DNA of 64,000 bases from JAPLMW01 sp964619675 (GTDB lineage Bacteria; Planctomycetota; Phycisphaerae; Sedimentisphaerales; UBA12454). Within the stretch, counting starts at the first letter, position 1. Each line of letters starts with the position of its first letter. Location of the stretch: assembly GCA_964619675.1 (NCBI GenBank), contig CAZUEO010000005.1:1-64000 (forward strand), given 5' to 3'. The position numbers and the translations under genes are program-made. Of this stretch, positions 26,114 to 36,190 are shown piece by piece. The notes under the pieces were generated by a model. It was not told the origin of the DNA. It made no database searches and saw only the letters and a program-made list of their open reading frames with translations.

Positions 26114-29100
26114 TTATCTTGAAAGCTGAAGATTCTGTGCGCCGACGAGATTTTCCATCTGCCTGCAGAAATCGGTTGAAGGATTAACCGCCAGATTTTT
26201 ACCCACAGCGGTTTTTATTGTAAGGCCCTTATTCGTTTTTACCGTAACATAAACAGGACTTCTGCCTCGATGAACTGAGCAGATGCTTTTTATGTGTGCG
26301 ATTTTTTCTTTTGTTATCTCGGACTCGGCCAGAAGGATATTTATATTTTTTCCCGCCAGCCTCTGGCTGATACGGTCAAGCTCAATTAACTCATCGCAGA
26401 TTATCTGCGGCATCTCGCGCGTAAAATCCAACCTGCCTTTTACGAACAAAACCTTATCAACTTTGAGGATGTTTGTAAATCGTGCGTAGCAGTCCGACCA
26501 CATTACAACCTCGCAGCTTCCCTGCAAATCCTCGAGGGTAAAAACGGCCATTTTTGAGCCGGCATTTCTGCCGTTCTTGGTAACGATGTTGCGGATTTTC
26601 TGAACCATTCCGCCGATTACAATTGTTTGACTTTCTCTGTCTTCGGTAAGCTGTGAAGTATTCGCTGTGCTGTAAACGCTGATTGTGTCGGCGTATTTGC
26701 TCAGCGGATTTTTCGTTACATAAAGGCCGAGCACCTCTTTTTCGTAAGCCAGCATTTGTGTCTCCGGCCAGGCGGGCACATCAGGCAGTTTCTGGTGGTC
26801 TTTTTCGTAATCCGGTTTTGCAGCGCCTGCCTCAAATAGCCCTAATTGGCCCGCAGCGCGGTCGGTTTGCAGAATAGAACCCGCCTTCATTGCCGTTTCA
26901 AGCGCCGCGGTCATTTGTGCCCTGCTTCCGCCGAGCCTGTCGAAAGCTCCTGCCTTTATCAGGCCTTCGATTACCTGTTTATTGACGAGCCGTAAATCGA
27001 CGTTCTCGCAGAAATGGAAAAGACTTCTGAATTGTCCCAGTTTTTTTCTTGAGATAATAATTTGCTCGACCGCTTTTTCTCCGACACCTTTTACCACTGC
27101 CAGCCCGAAGCGTATCATCCCGCTGTCGGTTCTGTGCTGCTGCTGATAGATTACCGTAAAATCGGTGAAGCTTTCATTTATGTCCGGCGGGGCAACGTCG
27201 ATGCCCATCTGCCTGCATTCATTGATATAATCAGCCACCTTGTCGACATCGCCTTTTTCATAGGTCAAAAGCGAAGCCATAAACTCTATCGGCCAGTAAA
27301 CCTTCAGATAAGCGGTCTGAAAGGCGATGATTGAGTAACGTGTCGCGTGGCTTTTATTGAAGCCATAGCCTGCGAAGCGGTGTATAAGCTCAAAAATTTC
27401 ATTTGCCTTTTCCCCGCTCAGACCTTTGCCGCCGCAGCCCTCGATGAATTTATGCTTTTGTTTTGAAATCACAGAGCCCTGTTTCTTGCTGATTGCCTTG
27501 ATAAGCGTATAAGCCTGCCGCAGCGGTATATCGCCCAGCAGATTGCAGATTCGCATTACCTGTTCCTGATAGACCATAATGCCGAAGGTTTCCGCAAGCA
27601 CATCTTCCATAATTTTGTGCGGCACGGACCATTTTGCCCCGTGTTTGCGGTCTATAAAGTCGCCGATTAGAGCCATCGGCCCCGGCCGGTAAAGCGCATT
27701 TGCCGCGATAAGCTCTTCAATACGGTCGGGACGCAATCGCATAAGCAAATCCTGCATACCGCCCGATTCGAACTGGAATATCCCTTTTGTTCTGCCGGCT
27801 GCGAAGACCTCAAAGACCTTCGGGTCGGTAAGGTCGATTTTTTCAATGTCGATTTTTTCGCCGTGAATCGATTCTACAAGTTCGATGGTTCGCTGAATAA
27901 CGCTTAATGTCCGCAGGCCTAAAAAGTCCATTTTTAAAAGGCCGATTTTGTCTATCACAGGCCCTTCAAACTGCGTAATGATGTCTTCCGATTTCGGGTC
28001 GCGGTACAGCGGCACAAAATTCGTCAAAGGCTCATCGGCGATGACAACGCCGCAGGCGTGAACTGAAGCGTGTCTCGTAAGACCTTCAAGCCTTTTACCT
28101 ATCTCGATAACTTTTCTTGTTGTTGGGTTTGAATCATAGGCTTTTTTGAAGTCTGGTTCCTGCTTTAAAGCGTCTTCAAGTGTTATGCCGAGACTTGCCG
28201 GTACCATTTTTGCCAGCCTGTCGGCCTCGGCCAGCGGCACATCCAGCACCCTGCATACATCGCGGATTACAGCGCGGGCCTTCATTGTTCCGAAGGTGAT
28301 TATCTGTGCGATGTGGCCGTATTTTCTGCGGACGTATTCAAGCGTTTTTGCCCTGCCGTCCTGGCAAATATCGATATCGATGTCAGGCATTTCATTTCGC
28401 TGCGGGTCCATAAAGCGCTCAAAGAGCAGGTCATAGCGAATCGGGTCAACGTTGCACAATCCCAGACAGTATCCGACTACCGTGCCGACTCCGCTGCCGC
28501 GTGCGCCGGTCGGGATGTTGTTCTCCGCCGCGTATCTGCAGAAGTCCCAGACAATCAAAAAATAACTCGAAAAGCCTTTGCTCTCGATAACTTCAAGTTC
28601 GCGGTCAAGCCGCTGTTTTATTTCATCGGTGATTTTGCCATATCGCTTTTTCGCGCCTTCATAGCATAGTTTCGTAAGAAATTCTTCAGGCGTTGAGCCG
28701 TCCTGCGGCCTGAATGTAGGCGAATGACGGTTTTTTGTGTCGATTTCAACGTTGCATCTGGCCGCGACAATCAAAGTATTATCGCAGGCCTCCGGAACGT
28801 CAGAGAACATTTCCCGCATTTGTTGGGGCGATTTAAAAAATACATCGGGTGGGTAAGTCATTCTGTTTGTTTCTGTTACTCGTTTGCCGGTGCTTATGCA
28901 GGTAAGTGCATCGTGTGCCTCCCAGTCGTCGGCGTCTAAAAAATGTACATCGTTTGTCGCAAGTAACGGCAGCGACATCTTTTGCGCCAAATCCTTCACA
29001 GCCTCTCTAACGTGCGGTGCATCGCTCGGCTCGTGCTGCTGAATCTCGAGGAAAAATCTCTCGCTGCCGAATATTTTCAGATAATCTTCAACTGCTTTCC

Positions 29101-29575
29101 TGGCGGATTCAATATCCTGTTTTGCAAGGGCGGCGTTGACCTCGCCTTTCATACAAGCCGTTGAGCAGATAAGGCCTTCATTAAGTTGTGCCAGAATTTC
29201 TTTGTCGATTCGAGGCCGGTAATAAAAGCCTTCCGTATAACCGATACTTGCGAGCTTGAGCAGGTTGCGATAGCCGGTATTGTTTTCTGCCAGCAGAATA
29301 AGATGATATGCGGCGTTAGCGATTGAGGATTTTTGCCTATTGAAGCGCGAGTCCGGTGCAACGTAAGCCTCGATTCCGATGATTGGTTTGATGTTTGCTG
29401 CCAGCGCTGCGGTGTAGAAATCGACGACGCCAAACATATTCCCGTGGTCGGTTATAGCTGCACAGTCCATCCCCATTTCGCTGCATCGGCCAAAAAGCCT
29501 TTTCGGCACAATCGCCCCATCCAGCAGCGAAAACTGCGTATGCAGGTGCAAATGCGTAAATCCCTTCTCCGCCAT
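26114..29575 (-). CDS. dnaE: DNA polymerase III alpha subunit
   Basis: Replicative C-family polymerase. 1153 aa: a PHP domain beginning THLHLHTQFSLLDGA, the polymerase core with ARGSGVGTVVGYCLGL, the catalytic PDIDIDICQDGR and FEFGGM-type GIFQFESGGMQDLLM, a helix-hairpin-helix (GLIKAGAFDRLGG), and a C-terminal OB fold (IVIGGMVQKIRNIVTKNGR) plus tail. It is the DnaE1 type, not PolC, since no exonuclease insert is present. It ends next to the terminator shared with tRNA-His. Confidence 0.97.
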   Translation of the reverse strand: MAEKGFTHLHLHTQFSLLDGAIVPKRLFGRCSEMGMDCAAITDHGNMFGVVDFYTAALAANIKPIIGIEAYVAPDSRFNRQKSSIANAAYHLILLAENNTGYRNLLKLASIGYTEGFYYRPRIDKEILAQLNEGLICSTACMKGEVNAALAKQDIESARKAVEDYLKIFGSERFFLEIQQHEPSDAPHVREAVKDLAQKMSLPLLATNDVHFLDADDWEAHDALTCISTGKRVTETNRMTYPPDVFFKSPQQMREMFSDVPEACDNTLIVAARCNVEIDTKNRHSPTFRPQDGSTPEEFLTKLCYEGAKKRYGKITDEIKQRLDRELEVIESKGFSSYFLIVWDFCRYAAENNIPTGARGSGVGTVVGYCLGLCNVDPIRYDLLFERFMDPQRNEMPDIDIDICQDGRAKTLEYVRRKYGHIAQIITFGTMKARAVIRDVCRVLDVPLAEADRLAKMVPASLGITLEDALKQEPDFKKAYDSNPTTRKVIEIGKRLEGLTRHASVHACGVVIADEPLTNFVPLYRDPKSEDIITQFEGPVIDKIGLLKMDFLGLRTLSVIQRTIELVESIHGEKIDIEKIDLTDPKVFEVFAAGRTKGIFQFESGGMQDLLMRLRPDRIEELIAANALYRPGPMALIGDFIDRKHGAKWSVPHKIMEDVLAETFGIMVYQEQVMRICNLLGDIPLRQAYTLIKAISKKQGSVISKQKHKFIEGCGGKGLSGEKANEIFELIHRFAGYGFNKSHATRYSIIAFQTAYLKVYWPIEFMASLLTYEKGDVDKVADYINECRQMGIDVAPPDINESFTDFTVIYQQQHRTDSGMIRFGLAVVKGVGEKAVEQIIISRKKLGQFRSLFHFCENVDLRLVNKQVIEGLIKAGAFDRLGGSRAQMTAALETAMKAGSILQTDRAAGQLGLFEAGAAKPDYEKDHQKLPDVPAWPETQMLAYEKEVLGLYVTKNPLSKYADTISVYSTANTSQLTEDRESQTIVIGGMVQKIRNIVTKNGRNAGSKMAVFTLEDLQGSCEVVMWSDCYARFTNILKVDKVLFVKGRLDFTREMPQIICDELIELDRISQRLAGKNINILLAESEITKEKIAHIKSICSVHRGRSPVYVTVKTNKGLTIKTAVGKNLAVNPSTDFCRQMENLVGAQNLQLSR

Positions 29576-29698
29576 ATCTTATGACCTTATGGATAATACG
29601 ATAGTTCTTTTAATTGTCGCTTATTATAGAATCAGGAAGGACAATGGGGAAAAGAAAAAATTAAATTTGTTGCCTCAGGCCTTTAAATTTTTAATTTT

Positions 29699-32600
29699 TT
29701 ATCTTTGGAGGGCTTCTGACACACCGAGCAGCGAATCGGCTCTTCTGCAGCATTGCTCAAAAAATGCCTCCAGCCGGGTCTGAAATGTTACGTCTTCCGA
29801 GCCGTCGAAACTTATATTGAGTATCGGCATATAGTTACAGTCTTTGCTTATCTGCGGCGTTATACTGCTGACGATTGTCGAGGGCATACAGCTGAAAGGC
29901 ATAACATTTACCACACCGCTGTAGCCCTCGTGGAAAAACTCGACAGTTTTGGCGATACTCAAAATCGCCTCGCCTTCAAATGAATCATCCATATAAGGCC
30001 TGCTGCAGTGCAGAAGCTCTGTAATACTGTTGTCCGTCAATCTGCCGAATCTCTTTTCAAGCGGTGCAGCAAGTGATTTTTCTATCCGGTGTTCCAGGAA
30101 GTCGGTTGTAAGATTAACAAGATAGTTTTTGAATTCCCTGTTTCTTTTTGCTGTGGCTAATCTTGTGAAGTTTGTGTAATAAATCCATTCGGCAAGCGAA
30201 GCAAGCGAGCAAACTGCCCCAAGCTCTTCGAGCCGCTTTATTATATTGTTGTTGGCGAAGGGATGACTTCTGACATAAATTTCGCCGACAATGCCTATCC
30301 TGGGTTTACGGGCGGTATAATCAAACTCAATCTGAGAAAATCTCTTCGCAATGTCGGCCATAAGCTTCTTCCTCTGCCCGAAAGAATCTTTGTTTTCCGC
30401 AGCTTCTATCCAAAGCTTCAGACGTTCGTTATAAATCTGCTCAACAATATTTTTATCTTTTGCATAGGGTCGTACCTTTAAAAGAAGTTTGCCCATAAGG
30501 TCAATACCAACCATTGCAAACCAGGCATCGAGCATGAATCTTGAACGTCTCTTGTCTGTCGAACCGGCAAATTCCTCATAAAAGGTTGTATCCTGATTCG
30601 GCGAAATAATCTCAGCTTCGTCCATGCCCGCATATCCAAGCACAAGTCTTTGCAGACAATTGTACAGTCCAAGCCTGCATGGTCCGGAAGCGGAAGGCAT
30701 GAAAAATGCGCTCTTTGCCGGGTCAAAATCTTTCCTTTGCGCGGCAACAAGCATATCGCCGGTTGTTATCGCACAGGGCAGGCATTCTTTGCCGGTTGTA
30801 AATTTTCTGCCGATGAGCAATCCCTGTTCATCGGCGCATTTCATAACTTTCGCGTTCCTGCCGTGAGCTTTCATTGCCGCTGCCATCCCGTAAGAGCAAT
30901 CGCTCATATAAGGAATAAATATCTTTCGGTTACCGATGGCCTGCGAAGTATTTTTCACCTCAATTTTTGCCGCTTGTTTTGGCTTGTAGTGGCTGAGGCT
31001 GTCGAGGAAGGCTTCAAGCCTGGTAACAAGCCCCGCATCGGCGGAGTGTTCATCCAGCTCAAGAAACAGACAGGGTTTATCGGCCATGATGTTCTTGAAG
31101 AACGTCATCAGGAAAGAATCCGGTCCGCAGCTGAAATTCGACAGATACACTGCGAACAATCGCTTGTCCTGTTTTATAATTTCAGCGGCTCGCAGAATTT
31201 TCTGTCCTAAGCCCCAGTAAACGCTGCTGTGCAAAGCCTCATCGCCGATGGGCGCATCAGCGAAAGAGAGCATATCCATTGGTATTATGTCAACCCCCAG
31301 CCCGGCAAGCTTGTCCGCAAGACGCAGGTTTATATGGCTGTCGCAGCTGTTGTAAGGCCTGCCGATAAGTACAAACAGCCTGCCCGTATCGTCAGTCGAA
31401 GACAGAAGCTGGCGGCCTTTTTCAATAAGGCTCTTTTCAAATGCCTTTTGTGCCGCAAGGGCTTCCTGGAGCGCCTTTTTCGCCGGCGCCGGTTTTATTT
31501 TTAGTTGCGCTGCAAGTTTTACAAAGCTTTTGACCAGCTCTTTCCTGCCGTCGCCCAGCCGTATAACAGGCGAAAGTATTCTGCTGGCGCCCAGTTTGCC
31601 GGCAAATGCTGCTTTTACCTGATACGGCAGAGACTGGACATAAGGACAGAGCTTCGATGTCCTGTTCAGCTCAAAGGTGTTTTCAAGCGTTACAATGCTC
31701 GGCAGAAAGATATATTCAACTTCCTGCTCAATGAGTTCTGCAATATGACCAAAAGCGACCTTAACCGGAAAACAAGGTTCTGCCGTAACCGATTCAATGC
31801 CGCTTTTGACAGTTGACCTGCCGGAAGGCTGCGTTATGTAAGGCTCAAAGCCCATGCTTTTGAAAAATACGTTGAACAGCGGCAAATACTGCCAGTTTGC
31901 AAGGGCCATAGGTATACCGATTTTTTCCTTGCGTGTGACATCGGTTGGTTCATCGAGTCTTGCAAAACGCCGCAGCATCTGCTGGCGGTATTCAAAAGCG
32001 GGTGCTGACTTTTTGCGTTTTTTTGTCTTTGATACGTTATACCTGTCGCATCGCGAACCGTAATACAGCGGCTCACAGCCGGGCAGACTGACTTTTTTGA
32101 TTTCACAATTATTCGAGCAATGCTCGCAGGTAAAGGTCTCGACCTCGTATTTAACCCCGACAAGATTTTCGAAGCCTCTGAACCTGCTGGCGGCAGACGT
32201 GTTTTTCTCTTTCTGTTTTTTCATAAAATCTGCTGCGATTGCAGCGGCGCCGAGTGCGCCGGTTACCTCATGATGGTCCGGCACGCGGACGGGCTTGCCG
32301 AGAATTTTTTCAAACGCTGCCCAGACGGCCTTGTTAAATGCCGTTCCTCCCTGGAAAAAGATATTATCACCGAGTTTTCTCCTGCCGACGACGCGATTGA
32401 GATAATTGGTTGCTATCGAATAGGCAAGTCCTGCGACGAGGTCTTTTGTCTCGGCTCCCTGCTGCTGATAATCAAGCAGGTCGGATTCCATAAACACCGT
32501 GCATCTTTCACCGAGTTTTATAGGTGCAGCGCTTTGAAAGGCAAGAGCTGCAAATTCGTCCTTTATGCTTATGTCGAGTCTTTCAGCCTGTTCTTCGAGA

Positions 32601-34069
32601 AACGAGCCTGTTCCCGCAGCGCAGGCGTGATTCATCTCGAAGTCAACAACAACACCGTCTTTGAGAGCGATGAACTTGCTGTCCTGCCCGCCGATTTCAA
32701 AGATAGTATCAACTGCGGGATTTACGATAGCAGCGCCGGTTGCCTGAGCGGTAATTTCATTTATCACGATGTCGGCGCCTATGAAATCGCCTGTAAGGTA
32801 CCTGCCCGACCCTGTCGTCGCAGCGCCCTTTATTTCCACTCGCTCGCCGATTTCCTCGACAACCATCTGCAGACCTTTTTTAACCGCCTCAAGCGGTCTG
32901 CCTGCCGTCATAAGATAAGCTTTTGCGAGCACATTATTTTGACTGTCGGACACAACGACGTTTGTGCTTATACTGCCGACGTCGACACCGAGATACGCCT
33001 TGATTTTTTCTTTGCCCTCTGGCGGCAATCGACGAATATCACCCTTTGGCGGAGCGAAAGATGGTTTTGAAAGAGCCTCTCTGCGGCCAGCGTGCTCGAG
33101 AATTTCTTTCTGCGAATTAAGATATTCATACAATCCGTCAATTTTTAACTTGCCCGCCTCGGCTTTCGCCGAAGGCGAGGCCGGGCGGTTAGTTTTATTT
33201 GCAGCAAGTATTGCTCCGATTGCGCCGGTAAAGAAATGTTCTTTAGGAACTATAATTTGGCTGCTCTGGAGGCCGAGTGCCTGTTCGATTGCACGAGCTA
33301 CTCCTGCGTTGGCTGCTACGCCGCCGGTAAAAATCACCGGCTTTACGAGTTCCCTGCCCCTGCCGAGATTGCTCTTTAAATTTCTGGCAAGAGCAAGACA
33401 AAGTCCTGCGATTATTTCTTCGGTGGGAGTGGCCTGCTGCTGGAGATGAATCATATCGCTTTTGGCAAAAACAGAACATCTGCCGGCAAGGGTCGGGACA
33501 TTTTTTGCCGAGAGCGCCATTTTTCCGAATTCGTTTTCGATGTTGACGCCGAGCCGCTGTGCCTGCTGGTCGAGAAACGAGCCGGTCCCTGCCGCACAGG
33601 CGCTGTTCAGTGCGAAATCCGCCGGTGCCAGCCGGCCGTTTTCGGTCTTGAGGAAAATAAGCTTGCTGTCCTGGCCGCCCATCTCGATTACCGTTGCCTG
33701 GCTGAAATGCGGATACAAATTTATAATCGCCAAGGCCTGAGCCGAGACCTCATTGACATAAGGAATATCGAGCAGCGATGCTATCAGTCTCGATGCCGAG
33801 CCTGTAGCGGCGGCGGCTTCTATCCTGCTGATGTTTATGATTTTAAAAAGCTCATCGAGCTGCCCAGCGAGCATTTGAGCCGCTCTGCCTTTTGTACGCT
33901 GGTAGCTGCTGTAAATAATTTTCTGCTGCCCGTCAAGTACAACTACATCAGAGCTTGTCGAACCAATATCGATACCGAGGCGAAAGCCTCCCTCGCCTTT
34001 GGCCGGTTCAGGTTTGTAAACAGGCACCGATGCCCAGCGGATTTTTTCAGGTCGATTTTTTGGCTGCAT
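29699..34069 (-). CDS. Giant acyl-CoA dehydratase activase-related protein (two ASKHA domains)
   Basis: 1456-residue fusion. Two BadF/BcrA-type ATPase domains: the first from GIDIGSTSSDVVVLDG (about 28) with SACAAGTGSFLDQQA, the second from LGVDVGSISTNVVVSD (about 357) with HACAAGTGSFLEEQA. Each carries the Cys of the bridging 4Fe-4S cluster in 2-hydroxyacyl-CoA dehydratase activators. Then come a DUF2229-type region and a C-terminal part with conserved Cys (SDCSYGMAAAMKAHG; GKECLPCAITTGDML; SGPCRLGLYNC) like the dehydratase subunits. Such fusions are common in anaerobes, and their reaction is not established. The linker between the ATPase domains (about 294-352) contains two repeat-derived inserts. 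No separate dehydratase gene lies nearby. Confidence 0.85.
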   Translation of the reverse strand: MQPKNRPEKIRWASVPVYKPEPAKGEGGFRLGIDIGSTSSDVVVLDGQQKIIYSSYQRTKGRAAQMLAGQLDELFKIINISRIEAAAATGSASRLIASLLDIPYVNEVSAQALAIINLYPHFSQATVIEMGGQDSKLIFLKTENGRLAPADFALNSACAAGTGSFLDQQAQRLGVNIENEFGKMALSAKNVPTLAGRCSVFAKSDMIHLQQQATPTEEIIAGLCLALARNLKSNLGRGRELVKPVIFTGGVAANAGVARAIEQALGLQSSQIIVPKEHFFTGAIGAILAANKTNRPASPSAKAEAGKLKIDGLYEYLNSQKEILEHAGRREALSKPSFAPPKGDIRRLPPEGKEKIKAYLGVDVGSISTNVVVSDSQNNVLAKAYLMTAGRPLEAVKKGLQMVVEEIGERVEIKGAATTGSGRYLTGDFIGADIVINEITAQATGAAIVNPAVDTIFEIGGQDSKFIALKDGVVVDFEMNHACAAGTGSFLEEQAERLDISIKDEFAALAFQSAAPIKLGERCTVFMESDLLDYQQQGAETKDLVAGLAYSIATNYLNRVVGRRKLGDNIFFQGGTAFNKAVWAAFEKILGKPVRVPDHHEVTGALGAAAIAADFMKKQKEKNTSAASRFRGFENLVGVKYEVETFTCEHCSNNCEIKKVSLPGCEPLYYGSRCDRYNVSKTKKRKKSAPAFEYRQQMLRRFARLDEPTDVTRKEKIGIPMALANWQYLPLFNVFFKSMGFEPYITQPSGRSTVKSGIESVTAEPCFPVKVAFGHIAELIEQEVEYIFLPSIVTLENTFELNRTSKLCPYVQSLPYQVKAAFAGKLGASRILSPVIRLGDGRKELVKSFVKLAAQLKIKPAPAKKALQEALAAQKAFEKSLIEKGRQLLSSTDDTGRLFVLIGRPYNSCDSHINLRLADKLAGLGVDIIPMDMLSFADAPIGDEALHSSVYWGLGQKILRAAEIIKQDKRLFAVYLSNFSCGPDSFLMTFFKNIMADKPCLFLELDEHSADAGLVTRLEAFLDSLSHYKPKQAAKIEVKNTSQAIGNRKIFIPYMSDCSYGMAAAMKAHGRNAKVMKCADEQGLLIGRKFTTGKECLPCAITTGDMLVAAQRKDFDPAKSAFFMPSASGPCRLGLYNCLQRLVLGYAGMDEAEIISPNQDTTFYEEFAGSTDKRRSRFMLDAWFAMVGIDLMGKLLLKVRPYAKDKNIVEQIYNERLKLWIEAAENKDSFGQRKKLMADIAKRFSQIEFDYTARKPRIGIVGEIYVRSHPFANNNIIKRLEELGAVCSLASLAEWIYYTNFTRLATAKRNREFKNYLVNLTTDFLEHRIEKSLAAPLEKRFGRLTDNSITELLHCSRPYMDDSFEGEAILSIAKTVEFFHEGYSGVVNVMPFSCMPSTIVSSITPQISKDCNYMPILNISFDGSEDVTFQTRLEAFFEQCCRRADSLLGVSEALQR
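33014..33062. repeat. Second repeat-like insert in the activase linker
   Basis: Encodes S-F-A-P-P-K-G-D-I-R-R-L-P-P-E-G-K. The DNA has CCCTCTGGCGG and CCCTTTGGCGG about 30 bp apart, repeat-type strings seen elsewhere in the window, and it sits in a non-conserved linker. Confidence 0.4.
33153..33188. repeat. GC-rich palindrome inserted in frame in the activase
   Basis: CCCGCCTCGG...CCGAGG-type pairing: CCCG-CCTCG-GCTTTCGCCGAAGG-CGAGG-CCGGG with an inner CGGCTTTCGCCG stem. 36 nt, in frame, encoding RPASPSAKAEAG at about residues 294-305. Confidence 0.6.
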
Positions 34070-34136
34070 TTCTTAAACTCTTCAAATTCCAACAAGCCGG
34101 GGCGTATTATATATGAGGCTGGAGGATATTTCAATC

Positions 34137-34991
34137 TTAAGATTTTCGCCGCAGTCCGTTTGCGACCTTCACCACATCGACCATTTGTGCGACATCGTGA
34201 ACCCTGACGATTGAAACCCCTGCTGCCGTTGCCAGCGCAACCGCAGCAGCCGTGCCGAATATCCTTTCCTTAGGCTCTTTTTTGCCCGTCAAAGCGCCGA
34301 TAAAAGCCTTTCTGCTTGTGCCGAGCAGAACTTTATAACCACTGTTTACAAAAACATTAATATTGCGCAAAAGTTCCAGATTATGCTCCAGCGTCTTACC
34401 GAACCCGATACCCGGGTCAATGAATATTTTTTCTTTCTCAACTCCCGTCTTTTGAGCAGCCTTGGCTCTCTGAAGCAAATAATTAAGCACCTGGCGGACA
34501 ACGTCTTTATACTTCGGCTCGATTTGCATTGTGGCCGGCTCGCCCTGAATGTGCATTAGTATTACAGGCACTTTTTTTTCCGCAGCGAGCTGCGCCGTCC
34601 TTTTATCGCTTAGTGCGGTTATGTCATTTATTATCGCTGCGCCGCCGTCAAGAGCGGCTTTTGTAACTTCATAGTTTTTACTGTCGATGCTTATGGGAAT
34701 TTTTACTTCTGCCGCGAGCTTTTCAATAACGGGTATCGCTCTTTCTATTTGCTCTTTTATACTGACCGGCTTTGAGCCGGGGCGCGTGGATTCTGCGCCG
34801 ACATCAATTATTGCTGCTCCCTGCTGTGCCATCCCAATGCCGTGCTCTACGGCCTTTTGTGTATCGAGAAAATCGCCCCCGTCGCTGAATGAATCGCTCG
34901 TTACATTCAAAACGCCCATAACAATACAGCCGTCAGAAAAATCAAGCTTTCCGCCAGGCCAGATTAAAATGTCGCGAGTTTTATCCTGCAA
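34137..34991 (-). CDS. folP: Dihydropteroate synthase
   Basis: Condenses DHPP with p-aminobenzoate in folate synthesis. 284 aa TIM barrel: V-M-G-V-L-N-V-T-S-D-S-F-S-D-G-G (family signature, with S for the usual P), DVGAESTRPGS, ISIDSKNYEV, IINDITAL, VILMHIQGEP, FIDPGIGFGKTLEHN, LLGTSRKAFIG and RVHDVAQM. The predicted start is a TTG overlapping the end of pdxB by 11 nt; the only nearby ATG falls inside the first strand, so the TTG or another non-ATG start is needed. Confidence 0.93.
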   Translation of the reverse strand: MQDKTRDILIWPGGKLDFSDGCIVMGVLNVTSDSFSDGGDFLDTQKAVEHGIGMAQQGAAIIDVGAESTRPGSKPVSIKEQIERAIPVIEKLAAEVKIPISIDSKNYEVTKAALDGGAAIINDITALSDKRTAQLAAEKKVPVILMHIQGEPATMQIEPKYKDVVRQVLNYLLQRAKAAQKTGVEKEKIFIDPGIGFGKTLEHNLELLRNINVFVNSGYKVLLGTSRKAFIGALTGKKEPKERIFGTAAAVALATAAGVSIVRVHDVAQMVDVVKVANGLRRKS

Positions 34992-36099
34992 TTTTGAAGC
35001 CTAAACTATCAAAAACCTTTTTGAGTTTCTCATCGTTAACGGAAATAACTGTGTTCTGAAATTCCCTGCGGACGGGATAATTTTTCCGCAAGGCGTCAAA
35101 ATACGCCCTGCGATTTTCATCCTGCTGTCTTATTATCTGCCGCAATTTCTCATCGTCCTTTTTTATGTCGTAAAGTGTATTCACAGCTGCTGACAGCGAC
35201 ATATCAACAATCCGCTCGACATCTGCTTTAGGCAGAAAGTCTCTGGTTGCAAATCTCGGTTTAATCCCGAAATGTTTGCAGAAAGCATCATAAATCATAA
35301 TCATCCCTGCTGCCTTGCCGTCGTAGGAATAGCCTGCGATATGAGGTGTTCCAAAATCGACCATTTTCACAAGTTCAGTATCAATATTTGGCTCATTTTC
35401 CCAGACGTCTAAAACGCAAGCCTTTATTTTGCCGCTGCTTATGGCCTTTTTCAGGGCCGGGCTATCGTGCACCCTGCCGCGGGAGGTATTGATAAAAATT
35501 GCGCCGGTTTTTAAGGATTCGAAAAATTTTTCATCGGCCAGATGATAAGTTTTATCTTTTCCTTCAAGCGTCAGGGGTGTATGAAGCGTAACAATATCGC
35601 AGTCGAAAATTTCCTTTATAGGCCGGTATTTTTCATCACCTGTTTTTCTTTTCAGGGGCGGGTCATTTAAAACGGTCTTTATTCCGAGTGCCTTGGTCTT
35701 TTTTTCAACCCTGCTTCCGACATTGCCGACGCCGACAATGCCGATTGATTTTTCAGCCAATTCAAAGTTGTATTTGTCGGCCAGATTTAAAAGCGCAGAG
35801 ACCATATATTCAGCCACTGAGTTTGCGTTTGAGCCGGGCGCCGATGCAAAGCCGATTTTTTTTGCGGCGAGGTAATCAATGTTAACGTGCTCAAATCCGA
35901 TTGTTGCCGTGCCGACAAATTTTACATTTGTGCCGTCGAGCAGTTCTCTGCCGACTTTCGTTATGCTGCGGACCAAAAGCGCATCGGCGTCTTTTAGAAG
36001 GCCCTGTGTAATTTTCCTGCCGCTTGCAGTTAAAACGTCCCCTGCCGAGCTGAAGCATTCTTTTGCAAAAGGTATATTTTCATCCGCAACAATCTTCAT
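34981..36099 (-). CDS. pdxB: 4-phosphoerythronate dehydrogenase
   Basis: NAD-dependent enzyme of the DXP-dependent pyridoxal phosphate route. From the ATG at 36099, 372 aa: MKIVADENIPFAKECFSS at the start is typical of PdxB, then VRSITKVGRELL, GTATIGFEHVN, the Rossmann motif GIVGVGNVGSRVEKK, LHTPLTLEGKDKTYHL, NTSRGRVHDSPAL, DVWENEPN and the active-site region PHIAGYSYDGKAAG, followed by a short DUF3410-like dimerization tail. A TTG five codons upstream is also open. Overlaps folP by 11 nt, forming a two-gene cofactor operon. Confidence 0.92.
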   Translation of the reverse strand: MKIVADENIPFAKECFSSAGDVLTASGRKITQGLLKDADALLVRSITKVGRELLDGTNVKFVGTATIGFEHVNIDYLAAKKIGFASAPGSNANSVAEYMVSALLNLADKYNFELAEKSIGIVGVGNVGSRVEKKTKALGIKTVLNDPPLKRKTGDEKYRPIKEIFDCDIVTLHTPLTLEGKDKTYHLADEKFFESLKTGAIFINTSRGRVHDSPALKKAISSGKIKACVLDVWENEPNIDTELVKMVDFGTPHIAGYSYDGKAAGMIMIYDAFCKHFGIKPRFATRDFLPKADVERIVDMSLSAAVNTLYDIKKDDEKLRQIIRQQDENRRAYFDALRKNYPVRREFQNTVISVNDEKLKKVFDSLGFKIAG

Positions 36100-36190
36100 T
36101 AAACCTGCTTTCAAAGCTTTAAGTTATTATATATAATAAAAGCCTTGATACAATAGAGTTTTGATGCAGATGATAAAGGTAAATACCCGT

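Noticed and set aside
32120..33070. 316-codon plus-strand open frame inside the activase gene
   Set aside because: Antisense to conserved ASKHA-domain coding sequence; its translation shows no domain and follows the codon pattern of the real gene.
33446..34207. 253-codon plus-strand open frame crossing the activase 5' end and folP 3' end
   Set aside because: Spans two real genes on the other strand and has no ribosome site or recognisable motif.
34137..34991. T-S-D in place of T-P-D in the DHPS signature as evidence of a sulfonamide-resistant or non-DHPS enzyme
   Set aside because: All other DHPS motifs are present and Ser at this place alone does not support a special phenotype.
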